Source: Micromonospora chokoriensis
GTDB lineage: Bacteria; Actinomycetota; Actinomycetes; Mycobacteriales; Micromonosporaceae
NCBI RefSeq assembly: GCF_000718555.1
Contig: NZ_JOAN01000002.1
Span: 248,001 to 312,000 of the forward strand
Reading direction: 5' to 3'
DNA: 64,000 nucleotides
Of this stretch, positions 9,438 through 19,400 are shown one piece after another. Numbering within the stretch: the first letter of the stretch is position 1; each line of letters begins with the position of its first letter. A program made the translations under genes and the position numbers. The notes under the pieces were generated by a model, which was not told the DNA's origin, did not search any database, and saw only the letters and a program-made list of their open reading frames with translations.

Positions 9438-10774
9438 GCCCGAACGCATCGGCGTCGGGCGGTGCCACGCCCGGCGCTGAGCGCTCGGGCGACTCGTACC
9501 TGCCCGAGCACGGCAACGGCGGCTACCGGGTGCTGCACTACGACCTCGACCTCGACTACCGGGTCGTGTCCAACCGGCTCGCCGGCCGGGCCGACATCAC
9601 CGCGACGGCCACGCAGCCGCTGTCGCGGTTCACCCTCGACCTCGGCCGGCTCCGCGTCCAGGATGTCCGCGTGGACGGGCGCCCAACGAAGTACGTCCAC
9701 CGGCCGGACAAGCTGCAGATCAAGCCCGAGCGGCCGATCGGCGTCGGAGACACCTTCCGGGTGGAGATCCGGTACGCGGGCAAGCCGGTGCCGATCGCCG
9801 GCCGGTGGGGCGAGCTGGGGTGGGAGGAGCTGACCGACGGGGCGCTGGTGGCCAGCCAGCCGAACGGTGCCCCGTCGTGGTTTCCCTGCGACGACCAGCC
9901 CGGCGCCAAGGCGACCTTCCGGGTGGCGATCACGGCCCCCGCCCCGTACACCGTGCTGGTGACCGGCGATCCGGTGCAGCGGCGGCGTGGCGCGGGCAGC
10001 ACCACCTGGGTGTACGAGCGGCAGGAGCCCACCCCGCCGTACCTGATGAGCGTCCAGATCGGACGCTACGAGCTGGTGGACCTGGCGGTTGGCGGAGTGG
10101 TGCAGCGCGCCGCGATTCCCCCCGCGCTGCGCAGGAACGTCGCCCACGACTTCGGCCGACACGGCCAGATCATGACGACGTTGCAGCGGCTCTTCGGGCC
10201 GTACCCGTTCCGGGAGTACGTCGTCGTGGTCGCCGACGACGACCTCGACGACCCGGTCGAGGCGCAGGGCATGGCCGTCTTCGGCAAGAACCACGTCGAC
10301 GGTCTGCGCACGCACGAGCGGCTCGTCGTGCACGAGCTGGCCCACCAGTGGTTCGGCAACAGCCTCACCGTGGCCGACTGGCGGCACATCTGGCTCAACG
10401 AGGGCTTCGCCACGTACGCCGAGTGGTTGTGGTCCGGCGTCTGCGGCGACCTGCCGGCGGACGCCCTGGCCGCGCAGTGGTACGCGCGGGTCGCGGCCCT
10501 CCCCCGGGACGTCATCGTCGCCGACCCCGGCGTCGCCCGGATGTTCGACCCGCTTGTCTACAAGCGTGGCGCGCTCACCGTGCACGCGCTGCGCAAGAAG
10601 GTCGGCGACGAGTCGTTCTTCGCGCTGCTGCGGGCCTGGGTCGCCGAGCACCAGCACGCCACGGTGACGACCGAGCAGTTCCGGTCACACGCCCAGCGCT
10701 TCACCCACGAACCCCTGGACGGTCTCTTCGCCGCCTGGCTCGACAGCCCGGCGCTGCCCCCGCTACCGCGCTGA
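9434..10774 (+). CDS. M1 family zinc metallopeptidase (compact form)
   Basis: The ATG at 9434 overlaps the NRPS stop by four bases, so the two are translationally coupled; an upstream in-frame start at 9383 is unlikely. The protein has 446 residues, about half the size of aminopeptidase N. An N-terminal beta-saddle domain leads to HELAHQWFGNSLTVADW (near residue 300) and WLNEGFATYAEW, giving the HExxH-x18-E zinc site. The usual GAMEN substrate loop is replaced by EAQGMAVFG, so exopeptidase preference is uncertain. No signal peptide is visible. Coupling to a Pls-like synthetase suggests it trims or degrades that product, as peptidase genes beside pls are thought to do, but this is inference. 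Confidence 0.85.
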   Translation: MSPNASASGGATPGAERSGDSYLPEHGNGGYRVLHYDLDLDYRVVSNRLAGRADITATATQPLSRFTLDLGRLRVQDVRVDGRPTKYVHRPDKLQIKPERPIGVGDTFRVEIRYAGKPVPIAGRWGELGWEELTDGALVASQPNGAPSWFPCDDQPGAKATFRVAITAPAPYTVLVTGDPVQRRRGAGSTTWVYERQEPTPPYLMSVQIGRYELVDLAVGGVVQRAAIPPALRRNVAHDFGRHGQIMTTLQRLFGPYPFREYVVVVADDDLDDPVEAQGMAVFGKNHVDGLRTHERLVVHELAHQWFGNSLTVADWRHIWLNEGFATYAEWLWSGVCGDLPADALAAQWYARVAALPRDVIVADPGVARMFDPLVYKRGALTVHALRKKVGDESFFALLRAWVAEHQHATVTTEQFRSHAQRFTHEPLDGLFAAWLDSPALPPLPR

Positions 10775-10894
10775 CCACCCGATGGGAACGATTGCCCGGC
10801 GATCACCTGACCGGCGGCCAGATGGATTAGCCTGCCCTGGCTATGCCGGTGCACGACCTGCGACCGTTCGAGAGAGAACGTGGGGTGAGCGACG

Positions 10895-11605
10895 ATGACC
10901 GGACTCGCCGAACGCCTGGCAGACCTTGCCAGCGGAGCAATGCTCCACGACGCCCACGTCACCGGCTGCAGCCGCCTCTCGGCTGAGTTCGTGCGGTTGG
11001 AGTTGTCGGCCGAGGCGTTCCGGAAGTCGACGTGGGTGCCCGGGGCGAAACTGCAGTTCCGGCCCCGGCGCGGCTCGATGAGCCTGCGCACGTACACCCC
11101 GATCAGCTGGGATGCGGACCGGGGTGTGACCGAGCTGATCGCGTACGCACACGGGAACGGACCGGCGGCGCAGTGGTTGCGGCGGGTGACGGAAGGTCAG
11201 ACGGCTGAGGTCTTCGGGCCACGACGCTCGATCGACCTGCGCGCGGCGGCCGGTCCCGTACTCTTCGTCGGGGACGAGACCAGCGTGGCGCTCGCCTGCG
11301 CGTTGCGTACCGTTGCGGCCGACGCGTCGTACGTCTTCGAGGCACGCGATCCCACCCAGCTCACCGACGTTCTCGCCCAGCTCGGGTTCACCGAACGAGT
11401 GGCGCTTGTCGCCACGGCTGCCGACCGTGTCGATCTCCTCCGTCGGGCACGCGACGCTGCCCCTGAGACGCCGTACACGCTGGTGGTCACTGGAGATGCG
11501 GCGACGGTGCACGCGATGCGTCGAGACAGCCGTGAGTGGGAGCGGAAACCCCGACAGGTCAAGGGCAAGGCGTACTGGGCCGAGGGCCGCAGCGGCCTCG
11601 ACTGA
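10895..11605 (+). CDS. Siderophore-interacting FAD-binding protein
   Basis: A 236-residue protein with a ribosome site GGGGTGA before ATG. It has the siderophore-interacting (ViuB-like) two-domain layout: an FAD-binding barrel with the flavin motif SLRTYTP near residue 70, then an NAD(P)H-like domain with VLFVGDETSVALA near 125, and the conserved C-terminal KAYWAEGRSGLD. Family members reduce ferric siderophores in the cytoplasm to release iron. No siderophore transport or synthesis gene lies next to it. The Nudix gene starts 16 bases downstream, so the two may be co-transcribed. Confidence 0.85.
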   Translation: MTGLAERLADLASGAMLHDAHVTGCSRLSAEFVRLELSAEAFRKSTWVPGAKLQFRPRRGSMSLRTYTPISWDADRGVTELIAYAHGNGPAAQWLRRVTEGQTAEVFGPRRSIDLRAAAGPVLFVGDETSVALACALRTVAADASYVFEARDPTQLTDVLAQLGFTERVALVATAADRVDLLRRARDAAPETPYTLVVTGDAATVHAMRRDSREWERKPRQVKGKAYWAEGRSGLD

Positions 11606-11621
11606 TCGTTACGGTGGGCGG

Positions 11622-12038
11622 ATGACCAATAGCGATCAGGACCAGGGTGCGGTTGCCCTGATCTTCGATGACTCCGGCGATCTCCTGCTGCACCTGCGCG
11701 ACGACATTTCGGGAATCTCCTGGCCCGGCTACTGGAGCGTGCTGGGCGGCGGCTGCGACCCCGGCGAGAGCCCGCGTCAGGCCGTCGAGCGGGAACTGTT
11801 GGAAGAAGCGGGCCTGGTGCTAGACGAGATCACCGAGCTGTTTCAGGTGCAGGACGAGTTCGGGTCCGGCCAGCTGATCACCTTCTTCTTCGGCCGCTGG
11901 AACGGTCAACCGCACCTGCTGCCTCTCACCGAGGGCGTCGAGCTTCGCTTCTTTGCGCCGCAACGGCTCTCGGAGCTACGGATCCCGCCGTACATCTCGG
12001 CGGCGATCCAACGAGTACTCGCCCACCACGGCCAGTAG
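11622..12038 (+). CDS. Nudix hydrolase
   Basis: The frame is open for a long way upstream, but ATG at 11622, just after the flavoprotein gene, gives a 138-residue protein of normal Nudix size. The Nudix box is intact: GGGCDPGESPRQAVERELLE followed by EAGL, matching Gx5Ex7REUxEExGU. The family hydrolyses nucleoside diphosphate derivatives; the substrate is not deducible. Probably transcribed with the preceding gene. Confidence 0.87.
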   Translation: MTNSDQDQGAVALIFDDSGDLLLHLRDDISGISWPGYWSVLGGGCDPGESPRQAVERELLEEAGLVLDEITELFQVQDEFGSGQLITFFFGRWNGQPHLLPLTEGVELRFFAPQRLSELRIPPYISAAIQRVLAHHGQ

Positions 12039-12318
12039 GAAAGGCCGACTGGTCGTGCGGATGCCGAACCCGGACAGGCAGACGACGCCGGACAGCCAAC
12101 TCCCACCGCACTTCCCGACTTCGCGGTACTGATCAATCCTGAGCCCCAGCCCACACCGCAGTACCGGACCAGCGTGCAGACGTTCGACCGCTAGTCACCC
12201 CGCCAGGATCGCGCGCTGGTTCGGATGAGCGAATACCCGCCGGTGGCCGGGAACCGCATCGCAGCTGACATCGTCCCAGAGATGTACGAATTAGGCACTT
12301 CCGTCATCTAGGGGCGAT
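12039..12318. other. Gap with possible decayed coding remnants
   Basis: No intact gene is visible in these 280 bases. Short plus-strand frames look protein-like but are broken: one ending TSVQTFDR before a stop at about 12192, and another reading MSEYPPVAGNRIAADIVPEM from about 12226 to a stop at 12309. They may be remains of a lost gene or chance frames. Confidence 0.3.
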
Positions 12319-12861
12319 ATGCGAACGATCGTCGGAGGGTTCGTCGTGGTGATGATCCTGACCGGACTGGCTGCGTGCGGGCGTGCGCCAACGGTGGCCG
12401 AGGCACCGACCGACGAGCGGGAGGCGCAGCCATCCCCTGCCGTGACCGGCACGCCGGCGATCCGATCCAGGTGGGTCTCCTGCGCGGTCAACGCTCCGAT
12501 CGGCGACGACGGGCGTCCGCCCAATGCCCTCACCCTGCCGCGCCTTGGCACCGAATTCGCGGTCGCGTACGCGGTTCACTGCCAGCGCGAGCCAAAGCGA
12601 CGCGCCGACGGCGGTGAGGACCTGGTCCTCACCGAGGGCCGGGCCACCGATGTGACGGCGCTTCTTGCCGCGCTGCGCCTGCCCAATGACACGACCCCCG
12701 TCGAGGCCTGCACCCTGGAGATGCCCTGGGAACCGAACCTGCTGCTGTTCGGCGCGCAAGGCCAATGGATCCGGCCGGGACTGCCGGTGGACACCTGCGG
12801 CAAACCGCTCGCCGCAGTGCAGGAGGCGGTGCGGGCGCTGCGCTTGACCACCGTCACGTAG
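12319..12861 (+). CDS. Putative lipoprotein, function unknown
   Basis: ATG start 5 bases behind an AGGGG ribosome site; 180 residues. The N-terminus MRTIVGGFVVVMILTGLAAC is a lipoprotein signal with lipobox LAAC, so the mature protein is tethered to the outer face of the membrane. The mature part has a Thr/Pro-rich linker and four more Cys (in SCAVN, VHCQR, EACTLE and DTCGK), probably forming disulfides. I do not recognise a family. It converges on the immunity gene. Confidence 0.65.
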   Translation: MRTIVGGFVVVMILTGLAACGRAPTVAEAPTDEREAQPSPAVTGTPAIRSRWVSCAVNAPIGDDGRPPNALTLPRLGTEFAVAYAVHCQREPKRRADGGEDLVLTEGRATDVTALLAALRLPNDTTPVEACTLEMPWEPNLLLFGAQGQWIRPGLPVDTCGKPLAAVQEAVRALRLTTVT

Positions 12862-12998
12862 GCGGTCGTACGGAAACTCGTGCTCAGCCGAAGCCGCGGC
12901 CTCCGGCTGCAACCAGGACTGGTCAGACATGGTGGCCACCGACATCAGGGACCGGGAACTCCATCCACGGCCGCCGTCGCAAACCACCATCGCGCGCA

Positions 12999-13412
12999 TC
13001 AATCTTCGATGTCCAGGACCTGGGGACGGAATTCTGGGCGACCGCACGTGAGAATACGACTCAACTGACGACGAATCTCAGCGATGTCAACTCGGAGATC
13101 AGCAACCGTCACGTTCCACTCGGCCCCAGGAAGCTGCAATGCCGCAACAGTCTCCTCATCGAACACCAATCGCAACTGGTGGCCATGGAACGTCGCCTCC
13201 TTGACGCCGCCGAACCTTGTGCGACCGACCGAGTCCACTACACAGTAGGTCTCCCCCTGCGGCCAGTTGCTTCTGGGCGGGTAATCGTTATTCCTCAGGT
13301 CGCACTGGAAGATCAGGTCACGGCCCGCCTCATGGTCAGACTCACCGAATCCGACCATGAGCAGGTGCTGCTCCGCCTCCAAGCCGACCTCGTTCGCAAT
13401 CAGCGTGTTCAT
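12999..13412 (-). CDS. Imm10-like immunity protein
   Basis: A 137-residue cytoplasmic protein starting 9 bases after the stop of the giant Rhs gene, with an AGGA ribosome site in the gap. The sequence follows the Imm10 pattern: LLMVGFGESD, LIFQCDL, YCVVDSVGRTRFGGV, then a beta strand and LRLVFDEETVAALQLP. Imm10 proteins are immunity factors encoded directly behind polymorphic toxins. Position and family both indicate that it neutralises the deaminase-like tip of the Rhs protein. The family call rests on remembered pattern similarity. Confidence 0.7.
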   Translation of the reverse strand: MNTLIANEVGLEAEQHLLMVGFGESDHEAGRDLIFQCDLRNNDYPPRSNWPQGETYCVVDSVGRTRFGGVKEATFHGHQLRLVFDEETVAALQLPGAEWNVTVADLRVDIAEIRRQLSRILTCGRPEFRPQVLDIED

Positions 13413-13421
13413 CGATTCATC

Positions 13422-16400
13422 CTAGCTGTTCGGCCCGCGCCACCAGAACTGCTGAAATCCCTCTTCCTGCCAGGTGTAAACCCAGTTCGCACCAGTGTGT
13501 TCAGCCGCTTGCTCCATGGCGGTCTGGCACCAGCTACACGGCGGCAACTCTCCTTCAAGGAGGATGGTGTCCCCGGGCTCGACGGGGTTTCGTCCCAGTG
13601 CCGCGTCATCGCCTCGCACCCAGTACGGCCATGGCGAGCCGGCCTCTCGGGTGGCCCTGGCCTCGGTGTGCGAGGCCATGGCACCCTTCCATTTACCTTG
13701 TGCCTGCTCCTCAGCGGTCTGACGACCGGCGAAGTATGTCTGCTCCTGCCCAGACCGAACACTTCCACTCGAATCGAGCCTGGTGTGTCCTGCAATATGG
13801 TTCGGCCGGGGGCATTCCTGGTTGTTGTTGTGAACCAGGACCGAAGAACTGCCGGCGATCACATAGTACGTGTGGGTGTTGTCGACGGTGAGGTCGCGCA
13901 TGGTCTTGCTGCCGTCGACGTCGTCGACCTTGACAACGGTGACGGTACGTCCTGGTCCTCCGCCACCCATACCGGCGCCGGTGCTGTCGCCCTCGATCCG
14001 CTTGTCGTCGTGGACCAGCAGTCGGTGTCCCGGCGTCAACTGCCCGGCGTCGACCCATCGACCGTCCGTGGCATCCCAGAACGGGTGATGCTCGGTCGTC
14101 TTCAACACCGACGTCTCACCGGATTCACCATCCCGGACGGTCACATCGGTCAGGTCGTCATCGATGTTGACGTGCAGGTACGTGACCTTCTCCGATGCGC
14201 TCTCACCGGTAACGGGATCCGTCGCGACCACCTCGTCGCCGAGATCGACGTCCTCGATCGGCTTGGTGCTTCCGTCCGCCATCAACACCCGCGTTGCCGG
14301 GTCGAAACTGTGCTCACCGGTCAAACACCCCGAGCCTGACGAAGGCCGCTCCTCCGAGCGAGACCGCTGCGACGCGGACGACGGCGACCCACCCCCACCT
14401 GCGGCGCGGCTCGAGACGCCGGGCGCCCGGCCACCAGACCCACCACGAAGCTTGGCACCAAGACCGCCAGTGAGCCTGCTCGCCCCGGCCGACCAGGCGC
14501 CATCCAAGCCGCCTTCGATCATGTTGCCGGCCAGCCCGCTCCAGGAGAAGTCCTCATCTCCCTGGGCGACATCGGTCATGTAACCCGCACCGGCCGACAT
14601 CGCGCCCGCGACCGCACCGGCCAGGATCAAACAACCAACACCCGTGGCACATAGCGCCCCGACCGCGACCGCCGCGACCAAGCCGACAGCAGCCGAAGCG
14701 AAGAACTTCCACGGATCTTGTTTGATGGCATCGACCGTGGACTTAACACTCTCCACGGCGGACTTGACCGCCTTCTTCGCGGTCGCCTTGACGCACTTTC
14801 CTACCCCACTGGAGAGGCACTTGTTAGCCGAATGGTAGGCATCCTTGACGGTATTGATCTTCTTCTTCGCCCAGCGGACAGTGGTTTCCTTGACAACGTT
14901 AAGAGCCTTTTTGCCCTTACTGATCGCCTTCTTTGCCGTGGTCTTCGCAACGGTCTTGACGTAGTTGTAGGCCTTGGCCACGGTCTTGACCGCCGCCTTG
15001 TACGTCGCAACCGGGTTGCTCACCACCTTCACCGCGGCCTTGAAGAGGCTCTTGAGGCCCCAGTGCCCGGTCGGGTCGGTGGTGGTGAGCGGATTGGCGT
15101 CGCCGTACTGAAAACGGTTGGCGGTGACCGAATCCGGCAGAGGACTGTTGGCGACCGTGTCGCGGGAGTCGAACTGGGCGGTGTCCGGGTTGTACCAGCG
15201 GGCGAGCATGTTCACCCGCCCAGTCGTCTTGTCGGTCCACTCTGACTGGTAGCCGAGGCTTCCTGCCATACCGGACGTCGCGGTGACCACACCCAGAGGG
15301 TTGTAAGTAGTCGATGCCGACAAAGTGGCGCCGGTGGCGGTCAGCAAGCCAACCAGGTCAGTGTGCTGATCGGTCCAGGCGTACAGAGAACCCGCGCCAG
15401 CACCGGAGCCGACGCCGAGCAGGTCCCCTTCCGGGCCACGTGTGTAGGTTGCGGTGTTGTCCTGCGCAAGAGTGTTGCCCAGGCCCGAGTACTTGAATCC
15501 GGGTCGCACCGCTCGACCCAACGCGTCGTAGAGGTAGGTGCTGGTGACGCCACCAGTCCCCTGCTGGGACAGCACCTCGCCGAAGGCGTTCGACGAGGTG
15601 GCGTAGTTGACCGTACCGACGGTCGTCTGACGCAGCGTGCCCCGAGCTGTGTACGAGTACGTGCCCGCTCCGGTCTGGGCCGTCAACTGGTTGCGGGCGT
15701 CGTAGGTGAAAACCTTCGCGCCGGCCTTGGTCCGGTTACCGGAGTCGTCGTAGGTGTAGTTGGTCGTGGTGGAGCCGCTGGTCCAGGTCTCCAACCGGTC
15801 GGCTAGGTCGTAGGTGTAGGTGTTCGATCCCGCGCCGGAAAAACCGGTCGTGACCTTCGACGTCTCATTGCCATTGTTGTCGTAGCCGTAGGTGATTGAT
15901 CCGAGGGTCTGTGCCCCGCTCGACGTCTTGACGGTGTCGGTCTTCAGCCGGTGCAGTGCGTCATACGTCAGTGTACGGACGTTGTTGTTCGTGCCATAGG
16001 TGACCGTCGCCGGCAGCGACACCTTGTTGTAACCGACGGTTAGATTGATCCCCGTGGTGGGGTTGGTCGCCGTCTTGAAACGACCTGCTGTGTCGTAGGT
16101 GTAGTTGGTCGTGCCAGCAGCATCACTGCGCGATGCCATGCGGCCATCTCTGGTGTACGAGAACGAGGCGTTGTCATTCGGCCCGGTGATCGTGAGAGGC
16201 AGACCGCGGTCATCGTAGGACAGCGTGTTTGTCCCGGAAGGTACAGACAGCGAGGTAAGGCGGCCGGCATCGTCGTAGTCGAACGTCCGATCGGCGGTGG
16301 CTACCTCGGCGCCCGCGCCGGAGATCTGCTTGATTCTGCCCAGGTCGTCGTAGGTGTTGGTGACGTTGACCCCGCCCGGCATCGCCTGCTTCTTCGGCCG

Positions 16401-19400
16401 TCCCGCCGCGTCATAGCTGGTGGTAAATGTACGGTCTGCGAGGCTCGGGAAGGCCGTCGTCGACGGCTCAATCTGCGATTCCGGCAGTCCCCACGAGTTG
16501 TATGTCGTCCAGAACGGGTTGCCGCGACCGTCGGTGAAGCGAGTGCGTTTGCCCGCCAGGTCATATCCGAACGAGGTGCCGATTGATTTCGTGGCGGTGA
16601 CCGGCTGGACCTCGCCGGTGACTCGACCCAGCGCGTCGTAGCTGAACGTGGTGGTCGTGTTTCGGGCGTCCCTCACCGAGGTGACGTTGCCGTTGTCGTC
16701 GTATCCCATTGACTGGGTGGTCAGCACAGCGTTGGAAGCGTCGAGGTTCTGGGTCTGCAGTACTCGGCCAGCGCCGTCGTACGAAAGCGTCTGCTTGGTG
16801 TCGTCCGCCAGGGTCGTCTTGACAGGGCGCCCCAGGCCGTCATATTCGGTAGTCGTGACGTTGCTGGCACCGTCTTTTACCGTTACCGGTTCACCGAGCC
16901 AGTTGTACGTCGAAGACGTGACGACCCCGTCGGGCGAGGTGACCTTCTGCAGCCACGGGCCAGCGGCAGGCGTCGTCCCGTACGCGCCCGAGCCGTAGTC
17001 ATAGCTGGTGGTGTTCGTGGTCGGGGTGGGCTGTCGGACCACCTGGCTCGACGTGAGCTTTCGACCCAGGAAGTCGTACGTCGCCGTCGTCTTGGCGCCG
17101 GTTGGATCGACGGACTCGATCTGGTCGCCAACCTTGTCGTAGGCCGCCGTCGACACCTTGCCGAGCGGATCGGTAGCCCTCACCGTGTTGCCCAGCGAGT
17201 CATATCCGTAGGTCGTGGTCTTGCCCAACGGGTCGGTGGTTGACGCGACCTGGCTCAGCTTGTCGTAGACGGTGATGGTTTTCGCGTCGGTGATCGGGGT
17301 GCCACCAGGCGGGGTGTAGCCGGGCAGCAGCGTTTCGACCGGGCGGCCTACCGCGTCGTAACGGGTGGTGACGGTGTTGGTCAGCGGGTCTTGGGTCTCC
17401 GTCGCCTCACCGAAGGTGTTGTAGCCGGTCCGTGACACCGGCACCGCCGGCACCGGTCCGGACCCTCCGAAGGTCTCCGTCGACACCGACGGCGCGACGA
17501 CCTTGGCCAGTTGCCCGGCACTGTCGTACTCGTAGCTCGTCAGGTTGCCCATCGGGTCGGTCATCGCGGTGGCCAGGCCCCGCTTGTCAACCGTGTACTT
17601 CGTGGTCAATCTCTGGCCGGTAACCGTCGTGTCGGTGCTACGGCCGTTGCCTGCGCCATACAGCGTTGAGGCCTCCGCCGCCGACAACGCGCGCTGGAAG
17701 ATCTGCACATTGTCTATGGCTCCGTCGACGTAATCGCCCTCGTTGGGGCCCATCATGATTCCACCGACACCCAATGGCGTGATCGCGTTGAACGGCGTGG
17801 GGTTGGTGCCCGTGCCTCCCTGGGCGCCATTGACGTACAACGTCATGGCCTTGGTCCCCGAATCGAAGACACCGACCAGGTGCACCCAGGTGTTAGTAGT
17901 TAGTGAAGCTGCGGAGCTGGCCGAGTAGTAGGCCGAAGGTGAGGCCGAATCGCTGTTGGGCGAGATGAACGCCCACTTGTTCAAGCCCTTGCTGTACTGA
18001 AGGAAGAAGGCACCGTGCTTCGATCCGCCTTCACCAACGAACGTCTGATAAGTGTTGAAGTTGTTCAGCTTTACCCAGGCCGAGACCGAGTACGACTGGG
18101 TGGTGTTGAGGACCGGCTGCTGCGTCCGGTACAGCGTCGTCCGGTTGAAGACCGCAGCACCGCCGGAACGCGGGATAGCACCGTTCCAGGAAGCCAGGGT
18201 TTGCTGGGACGGCGATGAGTCGAAGGCCTCCCACGCTGGTCCAGGCTCCTCCATCTTCCACCAGCCCGACGGTCCGGAACTGTGGTTCACACTGACGCTC
18301 TTCGAGGTCACGTTCCCCATCGGGTCGTACGTGTTGTCGACGGTTTGGAGCGGCGTCTCGAGTTGACCGACGGAGTTACGGGTGCTGATCGGATGATCGT
18401 CCGCGTCGTACTGGTAGCTGGTGACGCGGTGCAGATCGTATGGCTGAAGAACGGATTTACGCAGGCGGTTCGCCTCGTCGTACTCGAAGGTCGCCCAGTT
18501 CGCCCCATTGTCCGACCGACGCGAGACTGGATTCCCGACCGCGTCGTAAGAGTTCTCCTCCTGAACGTGAGTCTTGACGCCGTCAGTTCGGGTGACCCTG
18601 GTGACGTTGTCGTTCAGGTCATACTCGTACCGGGTGACCCAGTTCATCGCGTCGGTGTCCGAGGCGAGGTTGCCGTTGGCGTAGTACGACTTCGACGACA
18701 CCTTCGTGGCGGTGCCGTCCTGCCCCGTCACCGTCGTGGTGAGCTGCTGACCTACGGCGTCGTAGACCTCCTCCACGGTGCGGAGCCGATCGCCGGCGGG
18801 GCAGGAGGTCGACGGACTCGGACTGCTGTCGCAGGTGACCGTCTTGGTGTTGTTGCCGTATAGGTCGTACTCGAACAGGGTGACTGTGCCGACCGCGTCG
18901 ACAGTCTTCACTACCTGGCCAAGGCTGTTGTAGAAGCTACTGGCGTCGCGGTACGCGTCACCGCCGGTCGTGTCTTCGACCTTCCGGTAGGTCACGTTGC
19001 CGTCGGAGTCGTACGTGGTGGTCGACTTCGCCGTGTGCGTGGCACCCGTGACCTGGTTGAGCACCGGTGGTTCGACCTGCTGGATGACCTGGCCGTCCGA
19101 GTCGTAGACGAAGGTAGTGGTCAGGTCGCCCGTCGGTGCACCGGCTTTGACGGTCTTGGTCAGCGTGCGCCCGAGCCCGTCATAGCCGAACTCGGTGGCC
19201 AGGCCAGCGGCGTCGGTCACCCGCACCACGTCACCGGCGGCGTTGTACTCGGTGCTCTGCTGGGCGTTGCCCGGAGACTTCGTGGTCAACGGCAGACCGG
19301 CTGGAGTCGTACCACCGCCCACGGCCGCTGTGGTCGCGGTCGTGTACGTCATGGCGGTGGTACGCCCGCTCGGATAACCGGGGATGGGCGGCGTGGTCAT

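Noticed and set aside
10828..10843. TAGCC-TGCCCT-GGCTA inverted repeat upstream of the siderophore-interacting gene, considered as an iron (IdeR/DmdR) box
   Set aside because: It does not fit the TTAGGTTAGGCTAACCTAA-type consensus beyond a few bases; more likely part of an ordinary promoter.
12304..13047. Minus-strand open frame of 247 codons across the lipoprotein gene
   Set aside because: It runs antisense through a convincing lipoprotein gene and has no recognisable domain or ribosome site; typical high-GC shadow frame.
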